Shown here piece by piece: positions 24,265 through 38,557 of a stretch of DNA of 64,000 nucleotides. Each line of letters opens with the position of its first letter. Position 1 is the stretch's first letter. The notes below the pieces were generated by a model that was not told where the DNA came from, ran no database searches, and worked only from the letters and a program-made list of their open reading frames with translations. The position numbers were made by a program, and so were the translations under genes. Location: contig NC_060890.1 of the NCBI RefSeq assembly GCF_014805685.1, forward strand, positions 16,112,000-16,175,999. Direction: 5' to 3'. The stretch is from Silurus meridionalis. Lineage: Eukaryota > Chordata > Actinopteri > Siluriformes > Siluridae.

Positions 24265-25770
24265 TTTATTTTATTCATTTTTTTTTTCTTTTCAATAGTT
24301 TAATTCCGTCAGCCACCAGGTTGGACTAGATGGTGGGTCAGTTCAGCCAGTGGATTGAGTTTTGGAGATCCGGACTCTGGACAACACAGGACCACAGAAC
24401 TGCAGCCTTGCCCGAGAGCCATCCTCTTCATGGAAGAGATGAAGAAGCATATTCCCAAAGGAAGGCACACCTTTTTAACTTGTGGTTTTAGGAAATGAAA
24501 TAGTCTGGAGTCAGTTGGAGATTGGAGCTGGAGGACTTCTCGTGCTCCTTCCATAGCACACGTGCCGCTGAGCTGAAATAACGACACGGGCCCAGCAAGA
24601 ATGGACAGTCATTCGGCATTCACTCATCAGTGAAAGGTACTGACAAGGACAAAGTCTTCCACCATGCGAAGCACAAAGTTGCTTCACCACAAGAACAGAA
24701 ACAAAAATACACACAAAAAAAAAAATACAAAAATAATTGTCTCTTGTACAAAGAAACTTATGGGAGGGGGAAGCTATATTTCAGAGTATGAAAAAGGAAC
24801 TGAAATTATACAAAAGCAGCAATAATTCATTACTTAAGTCAACAAAGTAAAACAAACAAAAAAAAAAAAACAACAGAAATTAAAAACAACAAAACAGTGC
24901 TTAGTTTAGGTGGAAGTCAGAGATGCTTCCGAGTGAAGACTTCATGACCTGTCTATCACTTGTTTTGGGATTATTAGTTAAATGGAAGATTCCTACACAC
25001 CACCCCAACCACCATTCCCAAACCCTCAGAGTGACCAACTCCATTCAAACCAACAGGAACCTGAACACAAGAGGAAATAAACAAAAAGACAAAGGGATGC
25101 TTTAAAAAAAAAAAAAAAAAAAAAAAAAGTTGCACTCGGAACATAGAATGAAGAACCTGATGCTGTTCACAAAGTAAAAATGGGAGAAAAAAAAATGGAA
25201 ACAAACACACAACTGTAGCTATCCAAACACCTACAACACAGGAACAAATAACAATACAGTGTTCATGGAAAAAAGAAAAGTGTAAACACAGCACAATAAA
25301 TAGGTAAAACAGCAGGTTTCCTCACCATGCACGATGCAATGACTCAGTACTCGCTCCGCTACACGGCTCAAGCTCACTCTCTCAGCATTATTTTTTTTCT
25401 CTCCCCTTCTGCTTTGTGTTTTTTTTTTCTTTTTAATTTCTGTATTTCCCAAGTGCAAAACATCACAAATGAACAAATCTGGATTCGAGTAACATATATA
25501 CAAGATTTTGGTGGGGTGGAGGAAGGTTTTTTTTTTTATACAAATATGCAGTTACTGTACATTGAATATTTGCCATATTCATAATTTACATATGAATTTT
25601 CTCTAACAATAATGAATATATATTAAAAAGGGGGGAAAAAAGATGAGATTTGCTGTCAAGGTCTGACAGTTGCTGTGGAAACCGGCTGTCTCTTTGCATT
25701 CCCAAAAGTGATTGGTGCACAGCACCAAAAGAACGTAGTGGGCAGGGAAAGGTCGCCCAGGCAACGGTTA
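24265..25770 (-). other. Probable 3' UTR of epc1
   Basis: Directly downstream of the epc1 stop codon, with no conserved frame. The first minus-strand AATAAA signals (TTTATT on the plus strand) occur at 24265-24270 and just after, giving a UTR of about 1.5 kb, similar to mammalian EPC1 from memory. It has A-runs at about 25104-25128 and many T/A tracts. The true cleavage site cannot be seen. Confidence 0.5.
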
Positions 25771-25843
25771 CTACGTCACCTCCATAGCAACTGTGTTTTC
25801 CGCTATACTGTTGAGGGACTGCTTTTCTTGCTCATGATTCTCC
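25771..25843 (-). CDS. epc1 coding exon 14 with stop codon (residues 781-804)
   Basis: Acceptor TTTCAG|GGAGAATC. It encodes [20 protein letters not shown] followed by EVT and TAG (25773-25771). The terminal NTVAMEVT is shared with mammalian EPC1 and EPC2. Confidence 0.96.
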
Positions 25844-28800
25844 CTGAAAAAAACAAACAAACAAACAAAAGAAAAACATGCAATCAGCATTTCTAAGTTT
25901 GTTTTCCTGCTCCAGATCATTTCAAAGTTCTATTTTAGCATGCAGATTTCCATAATTAATGAATGAAAAATGATGTAGCATGTTTGCATGCTCACCCAGT
26001 GCTGACTTTGGGAAGTTGACAATTGCTAGCAGCGGCTGCGAGTTTTAAGGCAGCAGGTGGCACTGAGACGCCACCGAGACTTCTGGGCAGATGGCGAGAG
26101 TTGAGGCCGGCAATCTGGGGCGTGGCAACGCTCAGACGCAGATTGCTGCCAATCAGAAGCTGAGAGGTGGAGTTGGCAGTACTGTTCCCATGATTACTGA
26201 GTGGACTGTGTGTATTGTGGAGAGCGGTGGTGGAGGAGTTCGTACTGTTAGAAGCAGGTAGGCTAGCAGGGGCAGGGGTCATAGTCACTGGAGATGGGTT
26301 TGTGAGCATTGAAGCCGAAGTAGCAGAGTGTTGTAATCCCTTGTAAACCCCTGGAATAGAGCAGTCAAGACAACTCAATGATGGAATAATTACTAGAAGT
26401 AAAAAGTTGCATCTCCCTTTTATGGACATTTGTCAAACAATTATTTCTGCATCTCCTGTGCTTATCAACCTTTAACATGAAAACCAAAATTGGGTAAAAT
26501 TACTGATCCGTTGATGTTACTGCGATCTGCTCAGTATAATGTGAGATATTGGTCTATTGTTAAACATAATCCATATAAAGGTCAATGTTTGTAGCTACTT
26601 AGCTTATGCATGCCTATATATTACTGTTTCAAAGTGAACATGCAAACAGGATTTTATTGCTCTCTTTTTATGCTGATAAGAAAAAGTATTTAAATTTTCC
26701 GAAAGCTTTGCCAATTTGTCTCACCTGAGGCCTGGAGGATGCCATTGACCCCGCTTCCTACAACACCTTCCTCTTTAACTTTCAAGGTCAACAGCTGATC
26801 AGATGTGACCAGAGCAGAGGCTGCAAACTGGGCACTGGCTGAATCCAGAGTCTTGGATGTAGAGACTAGAGACTAAAGAGAAATAAAAAAAAAAGTTATG
26901 AAAGGAAAGAAAATCAATGCCTGCTTAATGCTGGACATTCACTTACACACACCTGCGTGTTGTTTGAGACATCACTGGCCTGCTGCTGGATCTGCTCCAG
27001 CTGTTGTTTCTGCATGAGGGCCAGTTGCTCCTGGTGCTCTTGAAACTGTTCTGCTGTGAACACTGAAACATCAAACAAATATTACCATCAAATTATGTTA
27101 TCTAACATGTCTGCATTCACCCTCCCATTGCCTCAATTGCCCTCCTATCTGCCTGTGCATTAGACAACTAGTAGACCAGCTGTTATTGTGCAGCTGTACA
27201 AAAATGTGAAAATATTTAAAGTGGCACATTATGCCAAAATTACCACGCCATCATTTATTTATGGGAAGCAGCAAGCGTTCGCATTTATAAGCTCAGCGTT
27301 ATCATGAGGACCAGTAGAAATCCATCCACTTTATTAAAATAAGTCTGATTTAACTTTTTCCCCTCCCTGTACTTTTCACACATCTCATAAAACAGATTCC
27401 TTCAACCTAATCAGCATTAGCATCTGGTCTAATCTTTGCATCTGTAAATATAATGCTGTAATAAAAGACTCACTTATTTAATGAGGTTCAGGTTTAAAGT
27501 GAAATTAAAACACCAGCATGTGCTGCTGTGAATACGGAGAAAACCAACACGCATCACCTGTTTTCCTTTTTCTTTTTTGCATTCATAATCAATCTACTGA
27601 TACTTTTATTTTCATATATCAATATTTCACAATACTAATGCAGGTGTGAACACACATCACATGCATAAAATAAACAAGTGAGGTTGCAAGAGGGTTTTGA
27701 TAATTACAACCTCCCAAGAACCAGACAATTTGCACAAATTCATTTTCAACCCACACACACTCCTCTTCCTCCAATTACACCCCTCCACACACACTCAAAT
27801 AAAGGGAAATTAACACATGAACCAATGAGAAAATATACAATCTCTGTACAGCTATTATAATGCCCCAATTCTAGGCACTAGGGTTTAACAAACCACATGA
27901 AAACTGACAACAATGCCAGGAGGATGTTTATATAAAAAAAAAAAAAAAAAAAGTAACGCAGTGGTCACTGTGGCTTGGAACTAGGAAGGGGCTAGCAGCC
28001 AATGGTAGCACTATGGATTCTTTAGCATTTTGTGTCCAGGGTCAAGAATTTGTTTTAAAAAGGAGAAAATCCTGGCAATTCCACATATCGAGGGAATGTA
28101 TGAACAAATGTGTTAAAATATGCCAAAATTAAAAAATGAACATCTTATATCTGTATTACCCAAATGAGGTCTAACACGTAAACTAAAAGTTTCCATCTAA
28201 TTTTATCGATCATGTGAACAATTTAATTAATAGAATAACAAAACCAAACTACAAAAAAAAATTTTGGGGGGGATAAAATATCAAATAATTGTATATATGT
28301 AGCCAAGCAGTAACTATTTAAATTTGTTTTAAGAACATAAACGGTGCATGTTCACAAAAGTAAATAAAATGACAAGCCCACGACTGTTGTATCCAACCGT
28401 GAACCCCTACTATACACATTCTTAAAACAAAACTTTTTATTGCTACGGATTGCAAAAAATTATCTGAAATCTTCAAGAAATGAGTTCAGGGCAACCAGTA
28501 GGTTGTGTGATAGGTGTGGTACCCGTGTATGTGTACATGCATACAAACTCACCCACTGAAGAATTTATAGCTGCAGCTCCTCTGTTTGGTGTATTAATGC
28601 CTGATCCTAACGCTGTGGTTAAGGAGCGACTGAAGCCTCTGAGGCCACAGTGGGACACACTACCCCTCATGCCTGATTGGCTTTTTAGAGTCCGTGGTTT
28701 AAAGTGTCTCCAGCGACAGGCCTTAATGCTTTGTAGGATTTGCCGCAGGTCAGGAGAGGAAGTAGAAGTCTGTGATGACGAGTTGGGGACTGACGTGCTG

Positions 28801-31800
28801 CTATAAGAGGAGCTCTCTGGGGGAGGAGGAGAAGCAGAAGCTGGCAAATCCCCTTCTATGTGGGAATCTAGATTGTGGAAAATGCCGTCAAGATCTGAAT
28901 GGGTCCGGTCCAGGAGCACTCTGTACATTACAGACAAGTATTGTACGTTAATACAGAAGCACTTTCTCTAGCACACTCTTGCAATAAAAACACAGTTCCA
29001 GGACAAATATCTAGTTTGCATTTCCACAACACTGCAAGAACTGTGACCATTATGCAAAATAACGTGCAAAGTAGTCATAACATAAAAAATAAATAAACAG
29101 TTGAACTAACATACAGCAACAGCCAAGCGGAAGTCACACATTCTTCCTTCTTTAAACAGCATGCCAATGTATGCAAGTTTTTAAAAAAGGTTCCTGTGGT
29201 GAAAAATGAAACACTGAAAGACTTGCCTGCCGCCTCGCCCGACCCGACGACGTGCCAACCCCAGACAGCGACGTGGTGCTGAAAGGCTGGTGAGAGAATA
29301 TTGGAATCGTGGATCACACGACCCACCCTCAGCCTCACCACACCATGGCCAGCTTCCTGTTTGATCCAAGTGAGCCTGAGGGATGGGAGGAAGAGAAAAA
29401 CGTAGAGAATATCAATATTTTGAATGAATTACAGTTTACCCAAACACTATTGATATTTGAACACAGGCTTGACAAATAATCAAAGAATGTAGCAAGAGTA
29501 AAAAATACAATTAGCTGAAAAGACGGGGACATACAGCATGATAAAAACAGCCTGCTTTCCTTCTGAAAGCAAATGCTCCATCCGGGTCATTTTCTTCCTC
29601 AGCCTCTGACGACCCAGAGTGCATCTAAACAAAACAACAAAAAAGGAAAGAATTTAAAATGTAACCAGCATTAAAAGAAAAAGGTTAAAAGTTTATAAGA
29701 TGACTTATGGAAGATACACATGAAAGCTTTATGTAATTATGTACACAGTTAGCATGTAGAAACTCATACCTGAGAGAAAGGGTCTTCATCTGAGCTGGGA
29801 AAGTCGTATTGGTTGAGGTCTTTGAGGTTGAACAGGTGAGAGCCAGACTGTTGGGGAGTGGAGAATGGCTGAATCTTGGGCTTTTTCTCATACTTCCTCT
29901 TTGTCCGGACCACCTCAGTCTTCTCAGGCTGAAGTATTAGACCCCACACAAAAAAAAAAAGGCACCAAAAACTTATTTTTCTATAGCAAATGATGAACTA
30001 TGGAATTATGCTTCATAGGTCTAGACATTATAAATTCTGCAATAGCCATTACTTAACCCAGGTTTAACTTTGGCAGAAAGGGGAGGGAGGGAGGGAGGAA
30101 ATAAATAAATAAATAAATAAAACCCTCACCTTAGTCCTATATTCCTTGAGCTCAACATGGTCCTGATGGCGGTACTGGCTGCTGCTGGGTAGGGGAATGA
30201 TGGGAATCTTGTAAATGGGCTTGGCCACGGCCAGTACCTCTGCCATGACATCAGCACCAAAGTCAGGCACGCTGTTCCTGGAAATACACATAATCGAGTT
30301 AGTATTAATTTGTTTAAAATGCAATATCTTGCTCTCTTATGACCAGACCATAACTGCATTATATCAATGTGCATGTCAAATCTCAAAAATGTGCTCACTG
30401 AATTCTGAAATCAGGCGAACAATTCATTAACCTGGGCACATCCATTTTCTAGTGGTATGCAATACAGCAGAGGTGTGGCTTTGCTGTTTAAAACGTTTAA
30501 AAATTTTCAGGCAGATTAATTAGCGTGTATGGAGGATCAGAAACACGATATCTAAAAACATTCGCGAAACCAAAACAAGCTGTAGCCCAAAGCAGCCATT
30601 AAACAGTTTAATGTGCAGTCACCCTACGGTTCAACATGTCAAGAGATAAAAGTCACTACCTTCACACGATCAGTTTATTTGGAAATATAAATCAATCCGC
30701 TACTAGTTTTTTGTTGTCATACCTCTTTTCCACGATCTCTAATGTGAGGTGCAGCAACTCTCTTTTGCTCTTCTCACGTTTCTTTATCATCTCCAGAATG
30801 GTGACAGCCCTGCTCAGGTCTCTCCTCAGTTTCAGCATCTTCTCGTATGATGCTTCGTCGTTCTTACGGTTCTGTTATAAATAACCAATAAAGAAGTTAA
30901 TCATCAATGTAAGTACTAATGAGCCACAGAAACACGGAAATTGTTTGTCGAAGTTTTGTCCCTTTTTATATTATTAGGCAGGACATTCACAAAGTGGACC
31001 ATTTGAGCTCTTTGCCTTTGCATACACAAGTTACACACAACTTCATGCAGAGATTATTTCCATTTAATTTACAGGAGTCTCAGGACACTCACCTTTCTGG
31101 TCTGCATTTTCTCAGTCCTGCGCCTAAAAGCCACATAGGGGTCACTGGTGCTGGAACACTCTCTCTTCTCCTGCTTGACTGCTGGTGCAAGTAATCCAGT
31201 TTTACACAATTTCCTCTTTCTGCTCCAGTACTCAAACACCTCCCTGATCAACTCATCATCCTCTTTAAGCAAGAGCTTAGCTTCTTGCAAAGTCACAAGC
31301 TGAAAAGTAACATGGGGTATTTAGGGATCTCAACAAGCAATAAGTTGGTTTTTTTCACAAACATCTTACAAATTTGATCGAAGAAATGGTCAAAAGAAAA
31401 CTCATTTAACAATAAATCAATGTGAAATGAACATAGATTTGTGGAGCTTCAACAAGTCTTGAAGTCTTTTAATTGTGATACCTGCTGGCCACTTCCTTTC
31501 TCTAGCCGGTCAATCATTTGCTCGAACTGCAGCACCCCCACCTCCATTTTTTTCTTCAGCCTGTTCACAAACGCCTCATCTTCAGAGTCCAGGTCATAAT
31601 CTGGCTGCTCTGCATCCAGACTGAAAGCTGTACAGACAGACAGTTTTTTTCTTTGTTATTAATCTCAAAGGGGAAACTAATGTTGCAGCAGCTGCTTCTC
31701 AAACATGCAACAAGGTGTAAATAATCCTGTTTACAACAGTGCAGTCAAGTGGGAATCTGAGAACTGCACAAAAAGGTGAATTAAAAAGAAAGTGTTGCAA

Positions 31801-34559
31801 AATAATACTGTTTATGTACGTGATTGTACATTCGGGTGTGAGCTGGGTAACTGTACAGGTGCACCAGCAAGCTGTAATATTAATAAAGAGAAAGAATGAA
31901 GGTACATGATCATATCAGTGCCATCAGGTGGGCAACCGAAGAGAGTGCAGATTAAGGTGCATTGACGGGAAGAAATTAGGATGAGTCTGAGCACAAAGCA
32001 TGACGTGCAGGGTTCATTCTGTGCTTTATAAGGAATTCAATAACTTCCCCTTTAAACAGGGCATTTTTCCAATGTTTTCTTTGGAAGCCTTGGGTAAATT
32101 ATGACGGAGGCAGAAACACAAATACTAGCATCCGCAGCATGTCTCACGGGACTAAGCAAATACAGTGAACCGAGATTAAGGGCGTTTCCAAAAAAGGAAT
32201 AGTCCCATTCCCCGAATACATTACAACCACTAAATTATAATAGCATACATATTGTGATGTATGCGAGTTTAACAACTCTCATAATACTAGTGTGCATCAG
32301 TATGGTAAAGACAATTAAACTTGGGTTCAATTTCTTTGCATTTCCTCAGTTAATTTTTTTGATACTCATAGAACCCCCTCTTTTTGGATTGTGTGTTGGT
32401 GTTTCTTAGATCCCCAACAACAGATGGACATTTCTAGTTAGTATTGCATACACAAAGTCTGGCCAGAAACACTTCCATATACTCACACATGATCATAACA
32501 ATCCAGACAGACAACTAATAAAACAGATCAACTAAAACTCTATTCGGTAATATGATGGTTCTTGTGGACAGCATGGCTAATGCTTGACAAGATTAGCAAG
32601 AGATTCAAAAAGAGCAGAGTTTTCTCTAGACAAGCAGCAAACTTCAGACAGACCTGCAGACTGGTGCTCTTAAAAGAAAATTAAATGAGGAAAAGGAAAC
32701 ATCCTGCTGCAAACCCCAGGTGAAAACACATCATGGAAATTACATATTAAAACATAATTATTGTCCTGAATGATGTTTTTACACATCGGTATGATAAACA
32801 AGCTCTTTTATGAAGCACACTGCATCACATCCACATGCTTTAAAGCACATGCAGCTGAAATGCACAAAAATGTACATTGGACATAACAGCAACAAGAAGG
32901 ATTTTTCAAAAGAGACAAAACTACACAAAAGAAATCCATATCCATCCACAGTTTTCAAGCACATGACAAAATAATTTGATACGTTTAAGTAAGGTATACT
33001 TTTAACCTCTGCACACTTTCTTCTCCACAATAAATATAAAACATTTATACCAGAGCAAAGCTGTTTTCAGCTGGTTTCAACTTTAAAAAGTGGAAGCACC
33101 TTGATCTTATAATCTTTGTTTTTGCTTGGTGAAAAGGAAAATCGTTTTGGTGACTAACCATAACCACCACAATTCAATGGAAAACACAAAGCAGGCTTTG
33201 AAATGATCACGGTCATGGTTACAAAAAACTATATTTTGCACTTATTCTGCCACATGATCTTAAATATAGATTTATGTTATTGACCAATAACGGTTAATCA
33301 TAGTATATCAACCGATATGATTTTCTATGCATACTATGATGGTTTGCCCTGCACACGGTCATGCGGTGCTTTGTTTGGTTAAGTTTGTTCGATTGGCTTT
33401 TTTGTTTGGATACATTCAGAATCAACACTTTCCACAGAATGTGAATAAATAAATAAGTGGGAACTTGCATGAGGAAATCATGGAAAATGAAGAAATTGTA
33501 ATTACATGCGATCTTCACACACAGCCTTAATTACTATAAAAAAAATTCATCCCACAAAGGAAAAAACCCTAAAGTGAGATGCTTAAAGGCAGGTGACAGA
33601 TGGCATACATACATCTGCAACCCTAACAAACAAACTTGCTAATGCATTCATGATGAATGCTCTTACTGGACTGACTAGCTGTCGTCCTAGTTAATTAACA
33701 TCCATATTAGGGCCGAATGCCTGCCAACTCACGCTGTAAGTGAATGAGCTGCTTTGGCATCTTGAAGTCGCCGGGGTACAGCGACTCGTAGTAGGAGATG
33801 TTGCTCTCTGCTTCGGGCACAGGAATCACCATGTTGTCCCTCTTCTCCCCGTACACCTGCTGTGCCGAGATGGCTCGCTGGAGATGGTGCTCCTACAACA
33901 AACCACATGCGTGGATCAGGACAAGCTGTTTCAGTATGCAGGATAAGGTACACAGTAAGAGTTATCACTTTACCTCGCCTGAAAAAAGAAAGGAAGCATT
34001 ACAATTAGGCTCTTCTAGTTTTATTTCCCCTTAATGCCCCCATGTGGCATTAGAAATAATTAAACGTTAACATAATGTGCTGTAGGGTTCTGAATTACAG
34101 TGTGGTCACAGCTTTACGCCACTTTTATTACCCCATCTATCTGTTACAACATCCACAATGCAAGGACTGTGAGATCCATAATCAGAAAGATTGATATAGT
34201 CACAAAAGGAAATTCAAAAGTTTTGCACAATTTGATCACTCTGCCAACTCCTGTTCTAATGAAAACCATCTCCATTCCACACAAAATGACCATGTTACTA
34301 GCATCTAAGAAGAGAAGAGTGTCCAATGCAGCTGATACTTCAGTTTGCTCACTTTGTTTATAAACACACAATTTCTTGGGGATGATATGACTGAGAACTC
34401 AACATATGATTGCACCTGCAGTGCCTCAGCAGACAGACACTATATTAACATAGTCAGTGTGTGTATAAAAGAGAAGCTTAGCATAAATATTTAAATACAA
34501 CACTTACAAGGCAACTGCACCAATACTTCCAAGCTACACACACAACTGGGTATGACTCC

Positions 34560-34609
<50 letters not shown>

Positions 34610-36156
34610 AGACATCAGCCATAACCTGACTTTGCAGCAAAAATTCCTGTTGAAAAGGATTAGCAGACACCAGGGTCAGGGCACCTTTGGCACAAAGATT
34701 AAACTAAAGCAATACATCTAAAAAATAAATAACAGGATGACCAGGATAACAGCTGCATCCCTGTAGTCCAGCACGTCACGTGTGGTTAGACACTGAGCTT
34801 GTTAAGATCAACCTGTGGCACAGCTTAAGGTAAGAAAGGGAAAAAAGGGACTCGGGCTCTGCACATCACACAAGCTGCATTTTTTGCACCGCCAGAACTC
34901 CCACATATTTTCTCAAGAATAAATAGTTAAATAATGAGCCAAATTGAATATCTGGAATTTCTGAGAGGGTAAAGACTGTACTTGTACAGCTATGTGCTAA
35001 CCATGCATCTTCACAAGGGTGCTACTGACAGCCAGTACAGATCTTTCCTCATCAACCTATATTAATTCTGCAGCTTTAGGTTGACTTGTGGCTCCTGAAG
35101 GCAGGCAATGAGGGCTGACTGAAGCAGTCCCAGCTGTCTATTTACACTGGCTCAGCATACTGCCTGGGAACCAGGGAAAGCAGGTCAACTTCGACTGGAA
35201 CACTTCCATTACCTCTCGTCCAGTCTTCATAATGACAAAGCATCTCAGCTGCTCCAAAATAAACATTCAACACAATGTTCAACCACTTGCTCATGTGAAA
35301 ATAAGAATACAAGACTGTGGAGTATCCCAAAATACCATTCTAATCAACTCATAATTCTTATACTTGTTTAAACATTTTATAATTTGACCACCAATACAGG
35401 CTGTATAGCTAGATACATAACTCACTACATTTTTTTTTTAACAGTAGATTCCAAATGTTACACTGTCTTTCAATAAACATCACCCATCCAATAGACAGGA
35501 TAAGAACTGACTTCATGTTAATACAATCCACACGCAAATTATCATGAAATCGCTCCTACCAGACAATGTGAATAATTAATATAGTGTGTATGTGATTTTT
35601 ATATACACATGGATTCGACTCGCCCTTTGGGACCTAGTACCTCTGTTTTAAAATGTTGCGCCACTCGCAGCTTCTCGTGGACTATCACATTTTTCGCGAG
35701 TTACTCTTAATCCGGTTCCAAATGAAAAGTCGCAAACTATGGAGGTCGCGAGTGTCAAGGTCGTGAGTATCGAGGTACCCTGTATATTATACACACTTAT
35801 ATACACACAGTAATGCCCCCACTTTACCGTGGTTTGAATCACACGCCCACAGTTCATCACAGAATTGCATTTTCCACATAACTAATTTGTTTCGTTCCGT
35901 TCTCTCGGGGATAGCAAGATGGAGCAAAAACTTAAAGTCCCATAAAAACAGATTCATATATGTTGAAATAATGAAAATTTATAAAAATATAATTATTAAT
36001 TGTAACATCAAGTAAAAATGTTAATACAGTACAGTAATACATAAAATGGCATTTTTGGGATGGCGGCAGTTTTGGAACGTAAACACTGCACTGTGATAAA
36101 CGGGATATATAATATATAATAAATGAGAGAGAGGGAGATCTATATAAATACATATA

Positions 36157-36195
<39 letters not shown>

Positions 36196-37598
36196 ACAAA
36201 ATCTTAAGACCAGGGCAGGCATTCCAAGTATTCGCATTTCACACTGGAGGATCATAACCAGGTTGTAAGAACTTCATCAAAATACTAAAGAAGAAAAAGG
36301 AGCAAGAGACAAAAATAAATAAATAAAAAAAGATTTAAACTCAAACAAGCTATTCATCAGCTGATCAAAAGTTTAAGACCATAGCCTTTAAAATCCCCAC
36401 AACAGAACTAAAAGTGTCAAAAAAAGACTCGTAGTGAGTGACCCCACTGTTCTTGTTCATAACTTCAAACACTCGTTTCGACAGGCTTGATACAACTGTT
36501 TCCAGGAGGCTGGTGGGAACGTTGCTCCATGTAGTGCTGATGGCTTCACAGTCTGGAACTGACAGACATTTTTGTAAACTTCCCTTGCCATCCATCCCCA
36601 AACATTCTTAAAGATGATCAAATCAGGGGAACATGCAGGGTGGGCCAGAAGTGAAACGTTATTGTCCCCTAGAAGCCATTCATCAGGTGGGCGTTGTAAA
36701 CTGCAGCATTGTCCTGTTGAAAGACCCAGTCATTACCACACAGACGAGGGCCCTCGGTCAAGACAGATGCCTGCTGCAACATGTCCACATAACCAGATGC
36801 CGTTTGATGCCCCTGCACAACCTGAAGCTTCCCATTAAAGGAAAAAGCACCCCAGATCAAGATTGAGCCTCTTCCACTGTGCCATGTACAAAACATCTCC
36901 AGTGGGATCTCCTTGTCATGCCAGTATCGTTGGAAGCCATCAGGACCATTCAGGTTAGTTTTTTCTCTCGTCCGAGAACAAAACTTTCTTCTAGCTTTCA
37001 ATGTCCCAAGTTTGTGGTGTGGGAGGAGACGTGGCTTTCGAAGACTTTTTTTGTTCTTTAAGCCCTTCTCTCGCAGCTATGTCTCATGGTTATAATGGGC
37101 TGCAGTCAGCACCAGTAAGGGCCTTCATTTGGATCACGGATCAGCCTGTGTCTTCACGTACAGCCCTGTCAGATCCTCCGGCTCAGTGCAGGTGAGCATT
37201 TTTTTGGGTCTACCACTTGATATTTATGTCCTATAACTCTCAATCTTTTAAAACATTTAAAATGACTCTTACTGTGTTCAATCTCAGCAGCAACGGAGCG
37301 TTAGCGAGAGCCCTTGCTTGTGCAGCTCAACAATCCTGCCACGTTCCAAAACAGAAAGGCTTTTTGCTTTTGCCATCAACTCACTGTCTGCAGGACAATG
37401 ACATTAAAACCCAATTTTTGCACAGATTTTAACTTTTAAAGCCTTTGAGTTTTAATGCAGTTTTTAATAAATTGCCAATCTCTGGGTTTTTTTCCCTCTT
37501 GCTGCTCCTTTTGAAGATCTTACAACCTGGTGCAAATACTTGGAACGTTTCCACCAGTCTTAAGATTTTGTTCAGAGGTTTATGCATGTGTGTTTGTG

Positions 37599-37697
<99 letters not shown>

Positions 37698-38513
37698 ACA
37701 CACACAAAAGAGGAAAAAAGACAAATAAATACCGGGAAAATGCTATTCGGTGTGGTATGGCTGATACCAAACATGTTACAACACAGTTTACATCCATCAA
37801 TGCATAGAAGGGTTCACCTGGTCATTACAGTTAGAGGAATCCTCTCCAGACAGAGATTTTACACCTAACTTTTGTTTTGTGTGCAACAGGAAACAGCCTT
37901 CAATTACTCCTCGTCATTGCATTTCATCACTTGAAGGTTCGGCAAAAGCGAACTGATGTCAATTTAAACGCAGACTTAAAATCAAAGCCAAAACCCAAAC
38001 AAAAGAAAAGTTTATATTTAGGAGGTTGGATATTATTTCCTAAACAAACCAGCAGGTGCACAGATGGTTGGATACCAGCTTCACTCACTAACTGGCTAAA
38101 CAGTCAGACCCTTAAACAAGGCCCTTAACCTTCTCTATGGTCCAGGGATGCTACATCACGGCTGAACCTGTGCTCTGACTCCAGATTCCCAACAACTAAT
38201 ACTTCTTGAACTTGCCCGTACTGTGTTAAATTCACATCTACAACCACAGAAACGTGTTGTTAACCTACATAAAGCATTTCTAAAACATGCCCAAGTAACA
38301 GGAGGGAGACATGCAGGAAACTCCTTAGCACACTGTTTTTACATCAGTGAAAAGAGTCAGCAAGCAAGCAGGAAAATCCAACCATGTCTTAACTATTAGT
38401 CATAACGCTGACAAGCAAGTGTGTTATAGACTTACCAAAAAACAGCTGGCTACATGGAGATATGTGCAGAGGTTTTGTGGCAATTCAACACAAGCAGGGT
38501 CAGGGTCAGGGTC

Positions 38514-38557
<44 letters not shown>

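Noticed and set aside
37445..37807. 120-codon frame containing long Ile-Tyr repeats
   Set aside because: It is the translation of the (AT)n microsatellite.
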